A stretch of 32,688 bases of DNA from Nitrososphaerota archaeon (GCA_029782475.1 JARPSM010000146.1:1-32688); one strand, 5' to 3'. Shown: positions 23,888 to 32,170, numbered from the stretch's first letter. Notes: generated from the letters alone by a model not told the origin. Program-made: numbers and translations.

Positions 23888-24733
23888 ATGAGTTACGCAC
23901 ACCCTGAAGTTTTAGTTGATACAGAATGGGTATCACAAAATCCTCCTAACGAAAAAAGGAAATTAGTTGAAGTTGATTATGATCCTGTAAATGGATATCA
24001 GAAAGGTCACATTAATGGTGCCAGTTTAATTTGGTGGAAACGAGACATTAATGATCCTGTTACACGAGATATCATTAGCAAAAAAGAATTTGAAGCATTG
24101 ATGGCTAAAAATGGAATCACTGCAGACACTGAAGTTATTCTTTATGGTGACTTTAACAATTGGTTTGCAGCATTTGTTTTCTGGGTTTTTAAAATTTATG
24201 GCCATGAAAATCTAAAGATCATGAACGGTGGAAGAAAAAAATGGGAATTAGAAAATAAAGAGTATACTACTGATGAACCTCAAATAGCATCAACAACTTA
24301 TGTTGGAGAACCTCCAGATGAGGGACTACGTGCATATCTATTTGATGTTAGTAGAGGAATAGGAAAAGAAGATACTGTGATGGTTGATGTAAGATCACCT
24401 GCAGAATTCACCGGTCAAATTACTGCACCTCCAGAGTATCCTATGGAGCATGCACAAAGAGGCGGTCATATTCCTGATGCAAATAATATTCCTTGGGCAA
24501 CTGCAGTTAATGATGCAGATGGTACTTTCAAAGCCGTTGAAGAATTAAGACAAAATTATGAACCAAAAGGAGTTACTCCTGACAAAGACGTAATTTGCTA
24601 TTGTAGAATTGGAGAACGTTCTTCACACAGTTGGTTTGTATTGAAATATCTACTTGGATATCCAAAAGTCAGAAACTATGATGGTTCCTGGACTGAATGG
24701 GGAAACATGATAGGAAACCCTGTGGAAAAATAA
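23888..24733 (+). CDS. sseA: thiosulfate sulfurtransferase (two-domain rhodanese)
   Basis: The 281-residue protein has two rhodanese domains. The N domain (GHINGASLIWW, DTEVILYGDFNNW) lacks a catalytic Cys. The C domain carries DVRSPAEF, GGHIPDANNIPW and the active loop CRIGERSS with Cys239, which takes the persulfide. It moves sulfane sulfur from thiosulfate or another donor to an acceptor such as cyanide or thiols. An in-frame ATG at 23828 exists, but ATG 23888 is preferred because AT-rich TATA-like sequence lies at 23856-23863. Neighbours are an acidic unknown and a ferredoxin, suggesting sulfur or redox work. Confidence 0.92.
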   Translation: MSYAHPEVLVDTEWVSQNPPNEKRKLVEVDYDPVNGYQKGHINGASLIWWKRDINDPVTRDIISKKEFEALMAKNGITADTEVILYGDFNNWFAAFVFWVFKIYGHENLKIMNGGRKKWELENKEYTTDEPQIASTTYVGEPPDEGLRAYLFDVSRGIGKEDTVMVDVRSPAEFTGQITAPPEYPMEHAQRGGHIPDANNIPWATAVNDADGTFKAVEELRQNYEPKGVTPDKDVICYCRIGERSSHSWFVLKYLLGYPKVRNYDGSWTEWGNMIGNPVEK

Positions 24734-24734
24734 A

Positions 24735-25049
24735 TTGCTTTTAGACCTTCCTGTTCTTGAGAAAGGTACTTTTTATTTTATCAAAGATGGTGAGTCTGAT
24801 ATTGTTATGGAGGACAAAACAAAGCGCGGTCTTGAAATTAAAGAGACATCCGTTGATGAGAAAATTAATGTCAAAGCCGATAAAGGAATGATCCATGATA
24901 TGGATGGTATTGGTCATTGGGTTCCAATTCGTTGGTATTTTGCAAAAGATTCCTATAATCTATCACAAGTATTAGTTCACGCTGAAGCAATGGAGAAAAA
25001 GTATACTGAACTCCGAGAACTTACATGTCCTGATGATGATGACGACTGA
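24735..25049 (+). CDS. unknown 104-aa protein with an acidic tail
   Basis: The gene starts TTG one base after the rhodanese stop. The 104-residue protein has beta-type segments (GTFYFIKDGESDIVMEDK), a Trp-rich centre (GIGHWVPIRWYFAKD), a helix (VHAEAMEKKYTELREL), and ends CPDDDDD. No family was recognised. The single base to the upstream stop implies one transcript with the rhodanese, so the two may act together. The lone Cys just before the Asp run could be a sulfur carrier residue; that is speculation. Confidence 0.65.
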   Translation: MLLDLPVLEKGTFYFIKDGESDIVMEDKTKRGLEIKETSVDEKINVKADKGMIHDMDGIGHWVPIRWYFAKDSYNLSQVLVHAEAMEKKYTELRELTCPDDDDD

Positions 25050-25085
25050 TAACCTTTTTATCTAAAATGAAATCACTAGAGTCAG

Positions 25086-26036
25086 ATGTCATTACTTCTA
25101 AAAGATCGAGTATGGTCAATGGAGGCCGCAACTGCAAAACGTGGCGTTTATCCTTTACATGGATTCAAACTTGGATTATATCGTTTACCAATTAAACTCG
25201 AAGAACCAGTTGAACTAAAATCTGTCCATGATGGTCTCAAAAAAGCATTTGAAATGGACATGTATGCTGATAGGATTTATGCAACATATCGTTGGAAAGA
25301 ACAAAACATGGCTGATCCTGATGCTAAAGGATACGAAGAAGTTGATTTGTCAATTACAGTAGAAATTGTCACTGGTGAAGTTGTAGATATTATTTATCAA
25401 GTTTTTCCAATTGAAAAATTTGGTGATCCTAATTGGGTTAAAGATTATAGAAAAAAGGCTGATCATTTTGCTAAGATGGTAATTGATACTATTTTACGAA
25501 ATACTATTTTGGCTGACAAAATGGTTTCACATTTTGCAAAAACTGAAAAAATTTCTGAAATTGCTGCTATTCAAAAATTAGAAGAACTAACTCCTCTTGC
25601 AAAAATTGTTCTTGGCGCAAAACCAAAACCAGTTGAAGCAAAAGAAGATGATGATGAAGAAGAAGATGACAGTGCAATTGAAATTCCAGATGGAGCAAAA
25701 CCTGGTCCAATTGATGTTGAATACAAATCAAAAATGAAACCATCAAAAGCCTACGATGCTCCTGAGCATACAATCAAAACTTGGGGTAGGAAGGGTACCG
25801 GTAATGGAATTATGGGTGTCTGGGGAGAATTTGTTTCAGTAGATTATGATATTTGTGTAGCTGATGGCGGATGTCTTGAAGCATGTCCTGTCGGTGTGTA
25901 TGAATGGTTTGATTCTCCTGGTAATCCTGCATCAGAACAAAAACCGTTAATGTCAAAAGAACCTGATTGTATTTTTTGTCTTGCATGTGAAGGTGTTTGT
26001 CCTCCACAAGCAATCAAAATTTATGAACAAAAATAA
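25086..26036 (+). CDS. Sulfolobus-type dicluster ferredoxin fused to an unknown N-terminal domain
   Basis: The 316-residue protein ends with the archaeal ferredoxin module. GTGNGIMGVWGEFVSVDYD leads into the first cluster, Cys257-x5-Cys263-x3-Cys267 ([3Fe-4S] type, one ligand position missing). The second is Cys295, 298, 301 and 305 ([4Fe-4S]). VYEWFDSPGNPASEQKP matches zinc-containing ferredoxins. The first 190 residues are a separate domain with LHGFKLGLYRLPIKLEEP and VDLSITVEIVTGEVVDIIY, of no known family, joined by an acidic linker (EDDDEEEDDSAIE). It carries electrons, but its partner is unknown. ATG 25086 is about 28 bases after TATA-like TTTTTATCT. Confidence 0.85.
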   Translation: MSLLLKDRVWSMEAATAKRGVYPLHGFKLGLYRLPIKLEEPVELKSVHDGLKKAFEMDMYADRIYATYRWKEQNMADPDAKGYEEVDLSITVEIVTGEVVDIIYQVFPIEKFGDPNWVKDYRKKADHFAKMVIDTILRNTILADKMVSHFAKTEKISEIAAIQKLEELTPLAKIVLGAKPKPVEAKEDDDEEEDDSAIEIPDGAKPGPIDVEYKSKMKPSKAYDAPEHTIKTWGRKGTGNGIMGVWGEFVSVDYDICVADGGCLEACPVGVYEWFDSPGNPASEQKPLMSKEPDCIFCLACEGVCPPQAIKIYEQK

Positions 26037-26089
26037 ATTTCATTTCTTGCAATTTAAATAGCGATTAGCAATTCTTTGAATTTAGGGAT

Positions 26090-28150
26090 ATGGCAATCAA
26101 TCCTTTCACTTCATTTGTATTTGATCTTTTCATTCTATCTGCTATGATCATTACAGCATATACCGTTAATTTCTACTATCTTGTATTTCTTTCAAGAACA
26201 AGAAAAGAATCTCACCCTACAATTGATTGGGGAACTCCAACTATTACTATACAATTGCCAATTTACAATGAAAAATATGTGGCAAAACGACTTGTTGACG
26301 CAGTTTGTCATATGGACTATCCAAAAAATAAAATGAAAATAATGGTATGTGATGATTCAGATGATGATACAGTTGAATTACTTCGTGGTGTAGTTGATGG
26401 TTACAAAAAAGAAGGATATCAAATTGAACATGTAAGACGAGGAACACGAAAAGGCTACAAAGCAGGTGCATTGAAACATGCAATGAAAACAACTGATACA
26501 GAACTTGTTGCAATATTTGATGCTGATTTTATTCCCCCTACTTGGTTTCTTAAACGAGCAATACCGCATTTTGCAACATCAAATATTGGTTTAGTTCAAT
26601 GCAGATGGGGACATATCAATGAAGACTATTCTACAATTACTCAAGTACAGGCTCTTAGTATTGATTTCCATTTTCTTGTAGAACAGAAAGCCAAAAGCAA
26701 TTCCCACCTTTTCATGAATTTTAATGGAACTGCAGGAATTTGGAGACGTGAATGTATTGAGGATGCTGGAGGCTGGCATACTGCTACACTTGTAGAGGAC
26801 CTTGATCTAAGCTATCGTGCACAAATGAAGAGTTGGAAATGTTTGTTCCTACCTGATATTGTAGTTGATGCTGAATTACCTGCACAAATGAATGGAGCTA
26901 AAAGACAACAATTTCGTTGGGCAAAAGGATCAATACAATGTGCGATAAAATTACTTTCTGATGTTGCTCTAAAACGTAATGTTGCTATTGAAGCTAAAAT
27001 TCAGGCATTCATTCAACTTACTCGTCATATTGTTTATCCTCTGGTGTTAATACAATTTTTATCATTACCTGTATTGCTAGCTGCACAAGTTAATCTTTAT
27101 GTTGTAAGTGTTCTACCTGCGTTGACAATTGCAACATATCTTGCAATGGGGCCTGGCGCATATGTTTTAGTTATTCAGGGAATGTATGGGAAATCCTGGA
27201 AGTCTAAAGCAAAATTACTTCCAGCATTACTTGTCTATAATGCTGGTATGTCTGTTAATAATACGGTAGCCGTATTTGATGCAATACTTGGTAAGAAAAA
27301 TGAATTTCATAGAACTCCAAAATATGGAATTGTAACAAAAAAAGATGATTGGAAAGACAAGGCGTATAATTTACCATTCACACAAACAACTCTGTTAGAA
27401 ATATTTTTTGGAGTTTATGGTATAATGGGAGTTTTCATTGCAATTTTTTCAAATAATCCTGTGTTTATCCCAATCATTGCTCTTCAAACTATTGGCTTTT
27501 TTTTCATTGCATACCTGAGTTTATCGCATACTCGATTTAAAAGAGATAAATCAAGTGATAATCGACTGAGAACTAGGAAGGAAAAAATGGCAAATACTAT
27601 TTACAAACTTTCCATGATTGGAATACTCGGAATTATTATTTTTGGAGGGTATATGGCAATTTCTGGTTACAATTCTGATATTTACCCTCTTGATAGAATT
27701 AGAGGAAATCTTGATGGAATCGGTACTTCATCAGATCCTAAAATTATTCGTGATCATTTAGTGGCAATCCAAGAAGACTTGGATGTAGTAATGATGAATC
27801 TGCCTGAAACGATTAATGCTGATGGCAAAGTGATTTCTAAAAACCCTGTATGGCTATTTCCTACAGAATCTACTAATTTTGTTAGAATTCAAAATAATAT
27901 TGCTTCAATGATTGCTGATATCGACCAATTTTCATCTGTTTCGAAAATAACTGATGATTACAATACTGGCATGCTGGATGTCAAGGAAAGAGCATCGTTG
28001 TTAAATATCAATATCATGGATGCGACTCCGTACATGTATGTCAGTCCTGCAAATATGATGATGAGTGCAATTTGGATGGCAGCAATAATTGGAATTTTTG
28101 CAGCATTAAAAAGAAAGAAAGAACAACTCAATAAATCAAATGAGGAATAA
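26090..28150 (+). CDS. membrane family-2 glycosyltransferase (cellulose-synthase-like)
   Basis: The 686-residue protein has one N-terminal membrane helix (about 13-33), then the GT2 domain. This has VCDDSDDDT near 86, the DXD motif DADF near 145, the LVEDLDLSYR acceptor motif near 235, and Q273-x2-R276-W277 (QQFRWAKGS). Several membrane helices follow from about 310, and a last helix near 660 is preceded by an outside-facing domain (540-640) without known motifs. Relatives build beta-linked polysaccharide while exporting it. It may make a cell-surface or extracellular glycan. ATG 26090 follows TATA-like TTTAAATA (26054-26061) by about 30 bases. Confidence 0.9.
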   Translation: MAINPFTSFVFDLFILSAMIITAYTVNFYYLVFLSRTRKESHPTIDWGTPTITIQLPIYNEKYVAKRLVDAVCHMDYPKNKMKIMVCDDSDDDTVELLRGVVDGYKKEGYQIEHVRRGTRKGYKAGALKHAMKTTDTELVAIFDADFIPPTWFLKRAIPHFATSNIGLVQCRWGHINEDYSTITQVQALSIDFHFLVEQKAKSNSHLFMNFNGTAGIWRRECIEDAGGWHTATLVEDLDLSYRAQMKSWKCLFLPDIVVDAELPAQMNGAKRQQFRWAKGSIQCAIKLLSDVALKRNVAIEAKIQAFIQLTRHIVYPLVLIQFLSLPVLLAAQVNLYVVSVLPALTIATYLAMGPGAYVLVIQGMYGKSWKSKAKLLPALLVYNAGMSVNNTVAVFDAILGKKNEFHRTPKYGIVTKKDDWKDKAYNLPFTQTTLLEIFFGVYGIMGVFIAIFSNNPVFIPIIALQTIGFFFIAYLSLSHTRFKRDKSSDNRLRTRKEKMANTIYKLSMIGILGIIIFGGYMAISGYNSDIYPLDRIRGNLDGIGTSSDPKIIRDHLVAIQEDLDVVMMNLPETINADGKVISKNPVWLFPTESTNFVRIQNNIASMIADIDQFSSVSKITDDYNTGMLDVKERASLLNINIMDATPYMYVSPANMMMSAIWMAAIIGIFAALKRKKEQLNKSNEE

Positions 28151-29647
28151 TTAAGAAATATTTAGATCTTTTCTAATCTCATCAACAGCTCTAATTCCAT
28201 AAATGTCTCGAACTTGTTGAATTCTAATTGCTTCTTTTAACATGTCTCTGCCAATTGCATTTGTTAAAATTGAATAAACATCACTGAATCTTACTTCCCA
28301 CTTGTCTGCACAATCTAGTATTTTACTAACAGCCCACTGTCTAACTTCATGAGGTAATGGAATTTTTTCTCCAGATTCAATTGAAATTTTATCAAAGAGG
28401 TTTACAATGTCTGCTGTCTGAGATGCCATTTTTTCTATATCTTTTGACACTCCGTATTTTGATTCAGCATTCATTCTGATATTTGATTGGTATTCAGAAA
28501 GTTTCAACAAAGCCATCATCTCTTTAGATGAATTACTAGATGCTTTGCTAGTGACTTCTTTGACTGATTGTAATTCTTGAAATAGTCTTTCTGATTTTTT
28601 ATGGAATTCTATTGTAGATTCATCTTGTCTTTTTAGAGTGTCAGATACTGATGATATTTTTTGTTCAATGCTGTTTGTTTTATCGGCAACATTTTGTTTG
28701 AAATTAGAAACTTCTTCTTGAACTGATTTCAGTCCTTCCCCTACAAATGCTGTGGAATCTGCTCTTTGTGCTAATGTTCCAATTTCGATCTCAATTTTAT
28801 CAATTTTACCCCCCAAATTTTTGATTGATTCTAGGCTCAAATTGTCTACTGAACTTGCTTTTGATGCAATTGATTCGAATTGTTGTTTTAATCCATCAAT
28901 TACTCCTCCTAATGAATCAATTTTTGATGCTTTAGATGATATTGCATCAATTGTAATTTTGATGGCATCTAGTTCTGTATTTAGATTTGAATTAGATGAA
29001 ACACCTTCTGAAATTCTTCCTAATTCTTGTTTGAGGCTTTCAATAATTTGTGAACCTGTATCTAATTTTGCAGTTTTTCCGGAAATCTCGTTAATTGTAT
29101 TTTTTAGATTGTCCATCTCTGAACCCATTTCTAAGAATGAATCTGTCTTTCCAGAAACTTTTCTTAAATCATCTCTTACTTCATCAATTCGTTGTGCAAT
29201 TTTGATAATCATTTGAGAATTGTTTTTAATTGAATTCATACTTTCTTTAACTTGCTGTGATACTTGTTGAGATTTTGATGATTTTGAAATTTTATTAATT
29301 TCTTTTTCTAATTTAGAAGTTTGATCATTAATTTTATTAACTAAATTGGATTGTGATCTAACTTGATTTAATCCTGCGTATAATTTTTGAGTGTCGTCTT
29401 CAATAATGTTAATTTGTTTTGATTGTTTTTGAATATGTTCTAGTGTGGATGTTAATGCGTCAATCATTCCTTTCATGGATACTAGCACTTTTTGGTTTTC
29501 ACCAAATATTTTTGACATTACTTTGATCTCTTTTTGTAATGCTTTGTTTGAATCTGAAACTGATGCTACCTTTTTTAATAACACTGATGGACTAGGCTCT
29601 TTCTTTGTCTTGGCAGTGGTTTTTTTCTTTGTAATTTTGGCAACCAT
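28151..29647 (-). CDS. 498-aa coiled-coil protein with repeated segments
   Basis: The N terminus is basic (KITKKKTTAKTKK). Residues about 20-400 are almost entirely heptad coiled coil, rich in Ser, Lys, Asn and Gln. Internal units with a KTDSFLE/KTAKLDTG/ASKIDSL-like core followed by a GLKQQFESI-type helix recur about every 33-40 residues. Residues about 420-498 form a compact C-terminal domain (IPLPHEVRQWAVSKILDCADKWEVRFSDV) with mixed helices. No family was recognised. It looks like a cytoskeletal or chromosome-organising filament protein; no membrane helix is present, so it is not a classic chemoreceptor. ATG 29647 is the clear start. It converges directly with the glycosyltransferase. Confidence 0.8.
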   Translation of the reverse strand: MVAKITKKKTTAKTKKEPSPSVLLKKVASVSDSNKALQKEIKVMSKIFGENQKVLVSMKGMIDALTSTLEHIQKQSKQINIIEDDTQKLYAGLNQVRSQSNLVNKINDQTSKLEKEINKISKSSKSQQVSQQVKESMNSIKNNSQMIIKIAQRIDEVRDDLRKVSGKTDSFLEMGSEMDNLKNTINEISGKTAKLDTGSQIIESLKQELGRISEGVSSNSNLNTELDAIKITIDAISSKASKIDSLGGVIDGLKQQFESIASKASSVDNLSLESIKNLGGKIDKIEIEIGTLAQRADSTAFVGEGLKSVQEEVSNFKQNVADKTNSIEQKISSVSDTLKRQDESTIEFHKKSERLFQELQSVKEVTSKASSNSSKEMMALLKLSEYQSNIRMNAESKYGVSKDIEKMASQTADIVNLFDKISIESGEKIPLPHEVRQWAVSKILDCADKWEVRFSDVYSILTNAIGRDMLKEAIRIQQVRDIYGIRAVDEIRKDLNIS

Positions 29648-29708
29648 TATACAATCATTTAAAATTTAAAGATAAAAAAGTTGGGTGTAAAATAAAAAAT
29701 GTAAAGAG

Positions 29709-29816
29709 TTATTTGTTTACAACTTCTGGTTCGTGAAGTAATTCATGAAATGTCTTTTCAGCCAATCCATTCACTGTCTCAATAAACCCTCTTGGACAAT
29801 ATTCGCATTGAATCAT
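29709..29816 (-). CDS. 35-residue C2H2-type zinc-finger microprotein
   Basis: ATG 29816 opens a 35-codon frame ending TAA at 29709. The sequence has Cys4-x2-Cys7, Phe11, Leu18, His24 and His28: the C-x2-C and H-x3-H pairs of a C2H2 zinc finger, with 16 residues between instead of the usual 12. It starts MIQCEYCPRGFIETV and ends EPEVVNK. A TATA-like TATTAATAG (minus strand, 29839-29847) is about 25 bases ahead, consistent with a leaderless mRNA. An 11-bp palindrome fills the space between that TATA box and the start codon. It may be an autoregulating DNA-binding microprotein; this is inference. Confidence 0.6.
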   Translation of the reverse strand: MIQCEYCPRGFIETVNGLAEKTFHELLHEPEVVNK

Positions 29817-29841
29817 ATAGTACGGTATGGTACCGTACTAT
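29817..29841. promoter_or_regulatory. 11-bp palindromic operator at the zinc-finger microprotein
   Basis: ATAGTACGGTA (29817-29827) and TACCGTACTAT (29831-29841) are perfect inverted copies around a 3-base TGG spacer. The left arm touches the start codon at 29814-29816. The right arm touches the TATA-like region. A factor bound here would block transcription start. This is the longest perfect short-spacer palindrome I found in the window. Confidence 0.6.
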
Positions 29842-30064
29842 TAATAGTAAGGTGATTACAAAGTAACCAATTATGCAGTCAGATACCCCAAGGTCATTTC
29901 TCTTCATTTAATTCAGATGACCTAATCATCACTCTGCATATCGATTATGTTGTTTGGGCATAAAGAGGTTAAAGATTTCCAAAATTATTGAGCCTAACAT
30001 TAGTGCTGAAAATTAGTAATTTATGATTCACAATCGTTTTTAAACAAATTTGTTAACTGATAAT
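29842..30064. other. intergenic region upstream of the antiporter
   Basis: I see no gene in this 223-base stretch. AGGTCAT (29891-29897) and ATGACCT (29917-29923) form a 7-bp inverted repeat around a 19-base loop. TTTTTAAA at 30037-30044 is the likely TATA box of the antiporter, 24 bases before its ATG. The rest is plain AT-rich sequence. Confidence 0.45.
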
Positions 30065-31393
30065 ATGCAAAATATTCCATTACAGCTAGATTCTGGTGGA
30101 ATCCATAGTACGCTTAACAATACTGTAACCAGCCTAATCGAACAAATCACTCCTGAATTACCTCACACAAGTTTTGTAACTGATTTGGCATTCATAATGA
30201 TTATTGGTGCTATCGTAACTCTAGCATTTTTTAAAATTAAACAACCATTGATCATTGGCTATCTTTTTGCAGGAATGTTGATTGGACCTTTTTCTAACAT
30301 TTGGACTTGGATTTTACCTAAAGGCGGCCCTCCTATTGATGCTATAGGTGGGGTTGGAATTTTATCTGATATTTCTGCATTGAATCTTTTTGCTGAAATT
30401 GGAGTCATCTTACTTCTTTTTGTAATTGGTATAGAATTCCCATATGCAAAAATCAAAAGTATTGGACGCGTTGCTGTGGGTGTTGGAACTATCGGGTTGT
30501 TTTCAACATTAGGTGTATTGTTCTATGCTGCTACTGCGCTTGGATTAGAATTTATGGATGCTTTGTTTATTTCTGCAGCTTTGTCTGTGTCTAGTACTGC
30601 AATTATTGTAAAACTGTTGGAAGATATGGGAAAAATCAAAAAAGAATCCTCTATCATGATTCTTGGTATTTTGATTGTAGAGGATGTAATAGCTGTCATT
30701 TTGATTTCTTCATTACAATCCATTGCGTTGGTTGGAACTATTTCTGTAGAATCTATCATTGTAGTTATACTAGTTGCCATTGGATTAATTGTAGGTACAT
30801 TTACTATCGGAACTCGTGTAATTCCACCTCTAATTGACAGGGTTGCCGCAGCAGAACATCGTGAAATTTTACTACTTAGTGTACTTGGTCTTTGCTTTGG
30901 TTACGCATTATTTGCAAATATTGTGGGATTATCTGTGGCAATTGGTGCATTTTTGGCAGGAGTTTTGGTTGCCGAATCTAAATCTGCTGAAGTGGCAAAA
31001 CTACTTGCAAGTCCAATCAAAGACATGTTTGTTGCCATATTTTTTATTTCAGTTGGTGCTTTGATGGATGTCTCACAACTTGGAAATTATATTTTTGTAG
31101 CAATTGCTTTGATTGCGGTTGCAACTGGAATGAAATTTGGAGGTAATATGATTGGAAACTTTGTTTTTAGACAGAAACGTGGAAAAGCACTTCGTTCTGC
31201 ATTTACTTTGGCAGCTCCTAGAAGTGAATTTTCTATTGTAATTGTAAAAGTTGGAGTGGATATAGGTGCAGTTAGTGCTTTCTTGTTCCCTTTAGTTGGT
31301 ATAATCTCTATTGTTACTGCATTCATTTCTCCTTTGTTGATGAAGGCTGGAGACAAAGTAATTCCAATATTGGAAGATAAAGAAAATGTCTGA
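30065..31393 (+). CDS. CPA2-type cation/proton antiporter (KefB-like)
   Basis: The 442-residue membrane protein has about a dozen hydrophobic helices. Family signatures are IGYLFAGMLIGPF near 65, FAEIGVILLLFVIGIEF near 110, SSTAIIVKLLEDMG, and VEDVIAVILISS, whose Asp is part of the ion site. GAFLAGVLVAESKSAEV and IFFISVGALMDV follow. It exchanges Na+ or K+ for H+ across the membrane. The C-terminal RCK/NAD-binding domain of full KefB/KefC proteins is absent. ATG 30065 is preferred to TTG 30050 because a TATA box lies 24 bases ahead. It overlaps the next gene by 8 bases. Confidence 0.92.
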   Translation: MQNIPLQLDSGGIHSTLNNTVTSLIEQITPELPHTSFVTDLAFIMIIGAIVTLAFFKIKQPLIIGYLFAGMLIGPFSNIWTWILPKGGPPIDAIGGVGILSDISALNLFAEIGVILLLFVIGIEFPYAKIKSIGRVAVGVGTIGLFSTLGVLFYAATALGLEFMDALFISAALSVSSTAIIVKLLEDMGKIKKESSIMILGILIVEDVIAVILISSLQSIALVGTISVESIIVVILVAIGLIVGTFTIGTRVIPPLIDRVAAAEHREILLLSVLGLCFGYALFANIVGLSVAIGAFLAGVLVAESKSAEVAKLLASPIKDMFVAIFFISVGALMDVSQLGNYIFVAIALIAVATGMKFGGNMIGNFVFRQKRGKALRSAFTLAAPRSEFSIVIVKVGVDIGAVSAFLFPLVGIISIVTAFISPLLMKAGDKVIPILEDKENV

Positions 31394-31814
31394 TGAACTC
31401 AAACAATTCTTAGATAGAATACATAATGGAATAACTACTTTTGATTTTGAAGGAAACCAAACCCCGTGTATTGAATTAGATGAGAAAAAATATGATGAAA
31501 TGCTGTCAAAAGTTGCAGGGCAGTCTTTATCGATTAATGCTGATTTGAATATTTTCCAAGATGGATTAGGTAATGCATTTGTTGAAATAATATTGACTTT
31601 TTCCAAAGGAAATATCACTGAAACATTCCTTGTAAATGCAAAAACACATCTTGTTTTTTTTCAATCTCTTGCAAAAACATCCATGTTTGCACTTACTTCA
31701 CCAAAATCTAATTATGGAAAAGATAATGTGTTTATGATTCAATTACCGAGGCCTGAAAAAGCTCAAGATGCTCTTGAGATAATTGAAGATGCGTTGATTC
31801 CAAAGAATACATAA
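31386..31814 (+). CDS. unknown protein coupled to the antiporter (142 aa)
   Basis: ATG 31386 overlaps the antiporter stop by 8 bases, so the two are probably co-translated. The 142-residue soluble protein has a central beta region (SLSINADLNIFQDGLGNAF, ETFLVNAKTHLVFFQSL) and a C-terminal helix (EKAQDALEIIEDALIP). No family was recognised. It could be a cytoplasmic regulatory partner replacing the missing RCK domain; nothing in the sequence proves this. Confidence 0.68.
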   Translation: MSDELKQFLDRIHNGITTFDFEGNQTPCIELDEKKYDEMLSKVAGQSLSINADLNIFQDGLGNAFVEIILTFSKGNITETFLVNAKTHLVFFQSLAKTSMFALTSPKSNYGKDNVFMIQLPRPEKAQDALEIIEDALIPKNT

Positions 31815-31818
31815 TAAA

Positions 31819-31895
31819 TGGTGCAGTTACCGGGATTTGAACCCGGGTCACGTACTTGGCAAGCACGAGTACTAACCAGACTGTACTATAACTGC
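31819..31895 (-). tRNA. tRNA-Gly(GCC) with encoded CCA
   Basis: Read on the minus strand, acceptor GCAGTTA pairs with TAACTGC, followed by discriminator A and CCA (31819-31821). The D stem is GTAC/GTAC. The anticodon stem is CGTGC/GTACG with one G-T pair around loop TTGCCAA (anticodon GCC). The T arm CCGGG-TTCAAAT-CCCGG is perfect. No intron is present. Confidence 0.97.
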
Positions 31896-31919
31896 AACAA
31901 ACCTGAAGGCTGAATTTGG

Positions 31920-31927
31920 ATATTAAA
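31920..31927 (-). promoter_or_regulatory. TATA box of tRNA-Gly
   Basis: TTTAATAT on the minus strand (31920-31927) lies 25-32 bases before the tRNA-Gly 5' end, the usual TATA distance in archaea. Confidence 0.55.
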
Positions 31928-31934
31928 CTGTTTT

Positions 31935-32018
31935 TTAATCCACCTTTTTCGGCTTCCTAGAAATCATCAACCAAACTAATGAAATGACACACATTCTGTG
32001 ACAATTACAAGCCAACAC
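31935..32018 (-). CDS. possible 27-residue membrane-type peptide
   Basis: GTG at 32016-32018 opens a 27-codon frame ending TAA at 31935. The peptide has four Cys (VLACNCHRMC starts it), then a hydrophobic stretch (VISLVWLMI) and a basic end (SRKPKKVD), the pattern of a small membrane-anchored peptide. The frame stays open about 16 codons further upstream, without an ATG. No family was recognised, no clear promoter is placed, and it may be chance. Confidence 0.22.
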   Translation of the reverse strand: MLACNCHRMCVISLVWLMISRKPKKVD

Positions 32019-32170
32019 TCGATAGAGTAATCTTTTGTTTTTATGACATCATCATACGATTTGATTTCAGAGTGAAATCTTCTTTTTATAGTTTAGGCAT
32101 ACAAATTTTGAACTAATTATCAACTATTTCAACTCAAAAGATCTAGATCATAGTTTACACTTACAGAACC

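Noticed and set aside
25567-25773. Minus-strand frame rich in Leu and His
   Set aside because: It mirrors the acidic linker and Ala/Lys-rich coding of the ferredoxin gene, so it is a composition artefact.
28752-29216. Plus-strand frame of 154 codons
   Set aside because: It is antisense to the coiled-coil gene; Ser/Ile-rich composition is the complement of that gene's heptads.
29873-29911. 12-codon ATG frame at leaderless distance from a TATA-like sequence on the plus strand
   Set aside because: Too short and without conservation evidence; the same TATA-like region is better explained as the minus-strand promoter of the microprotein.
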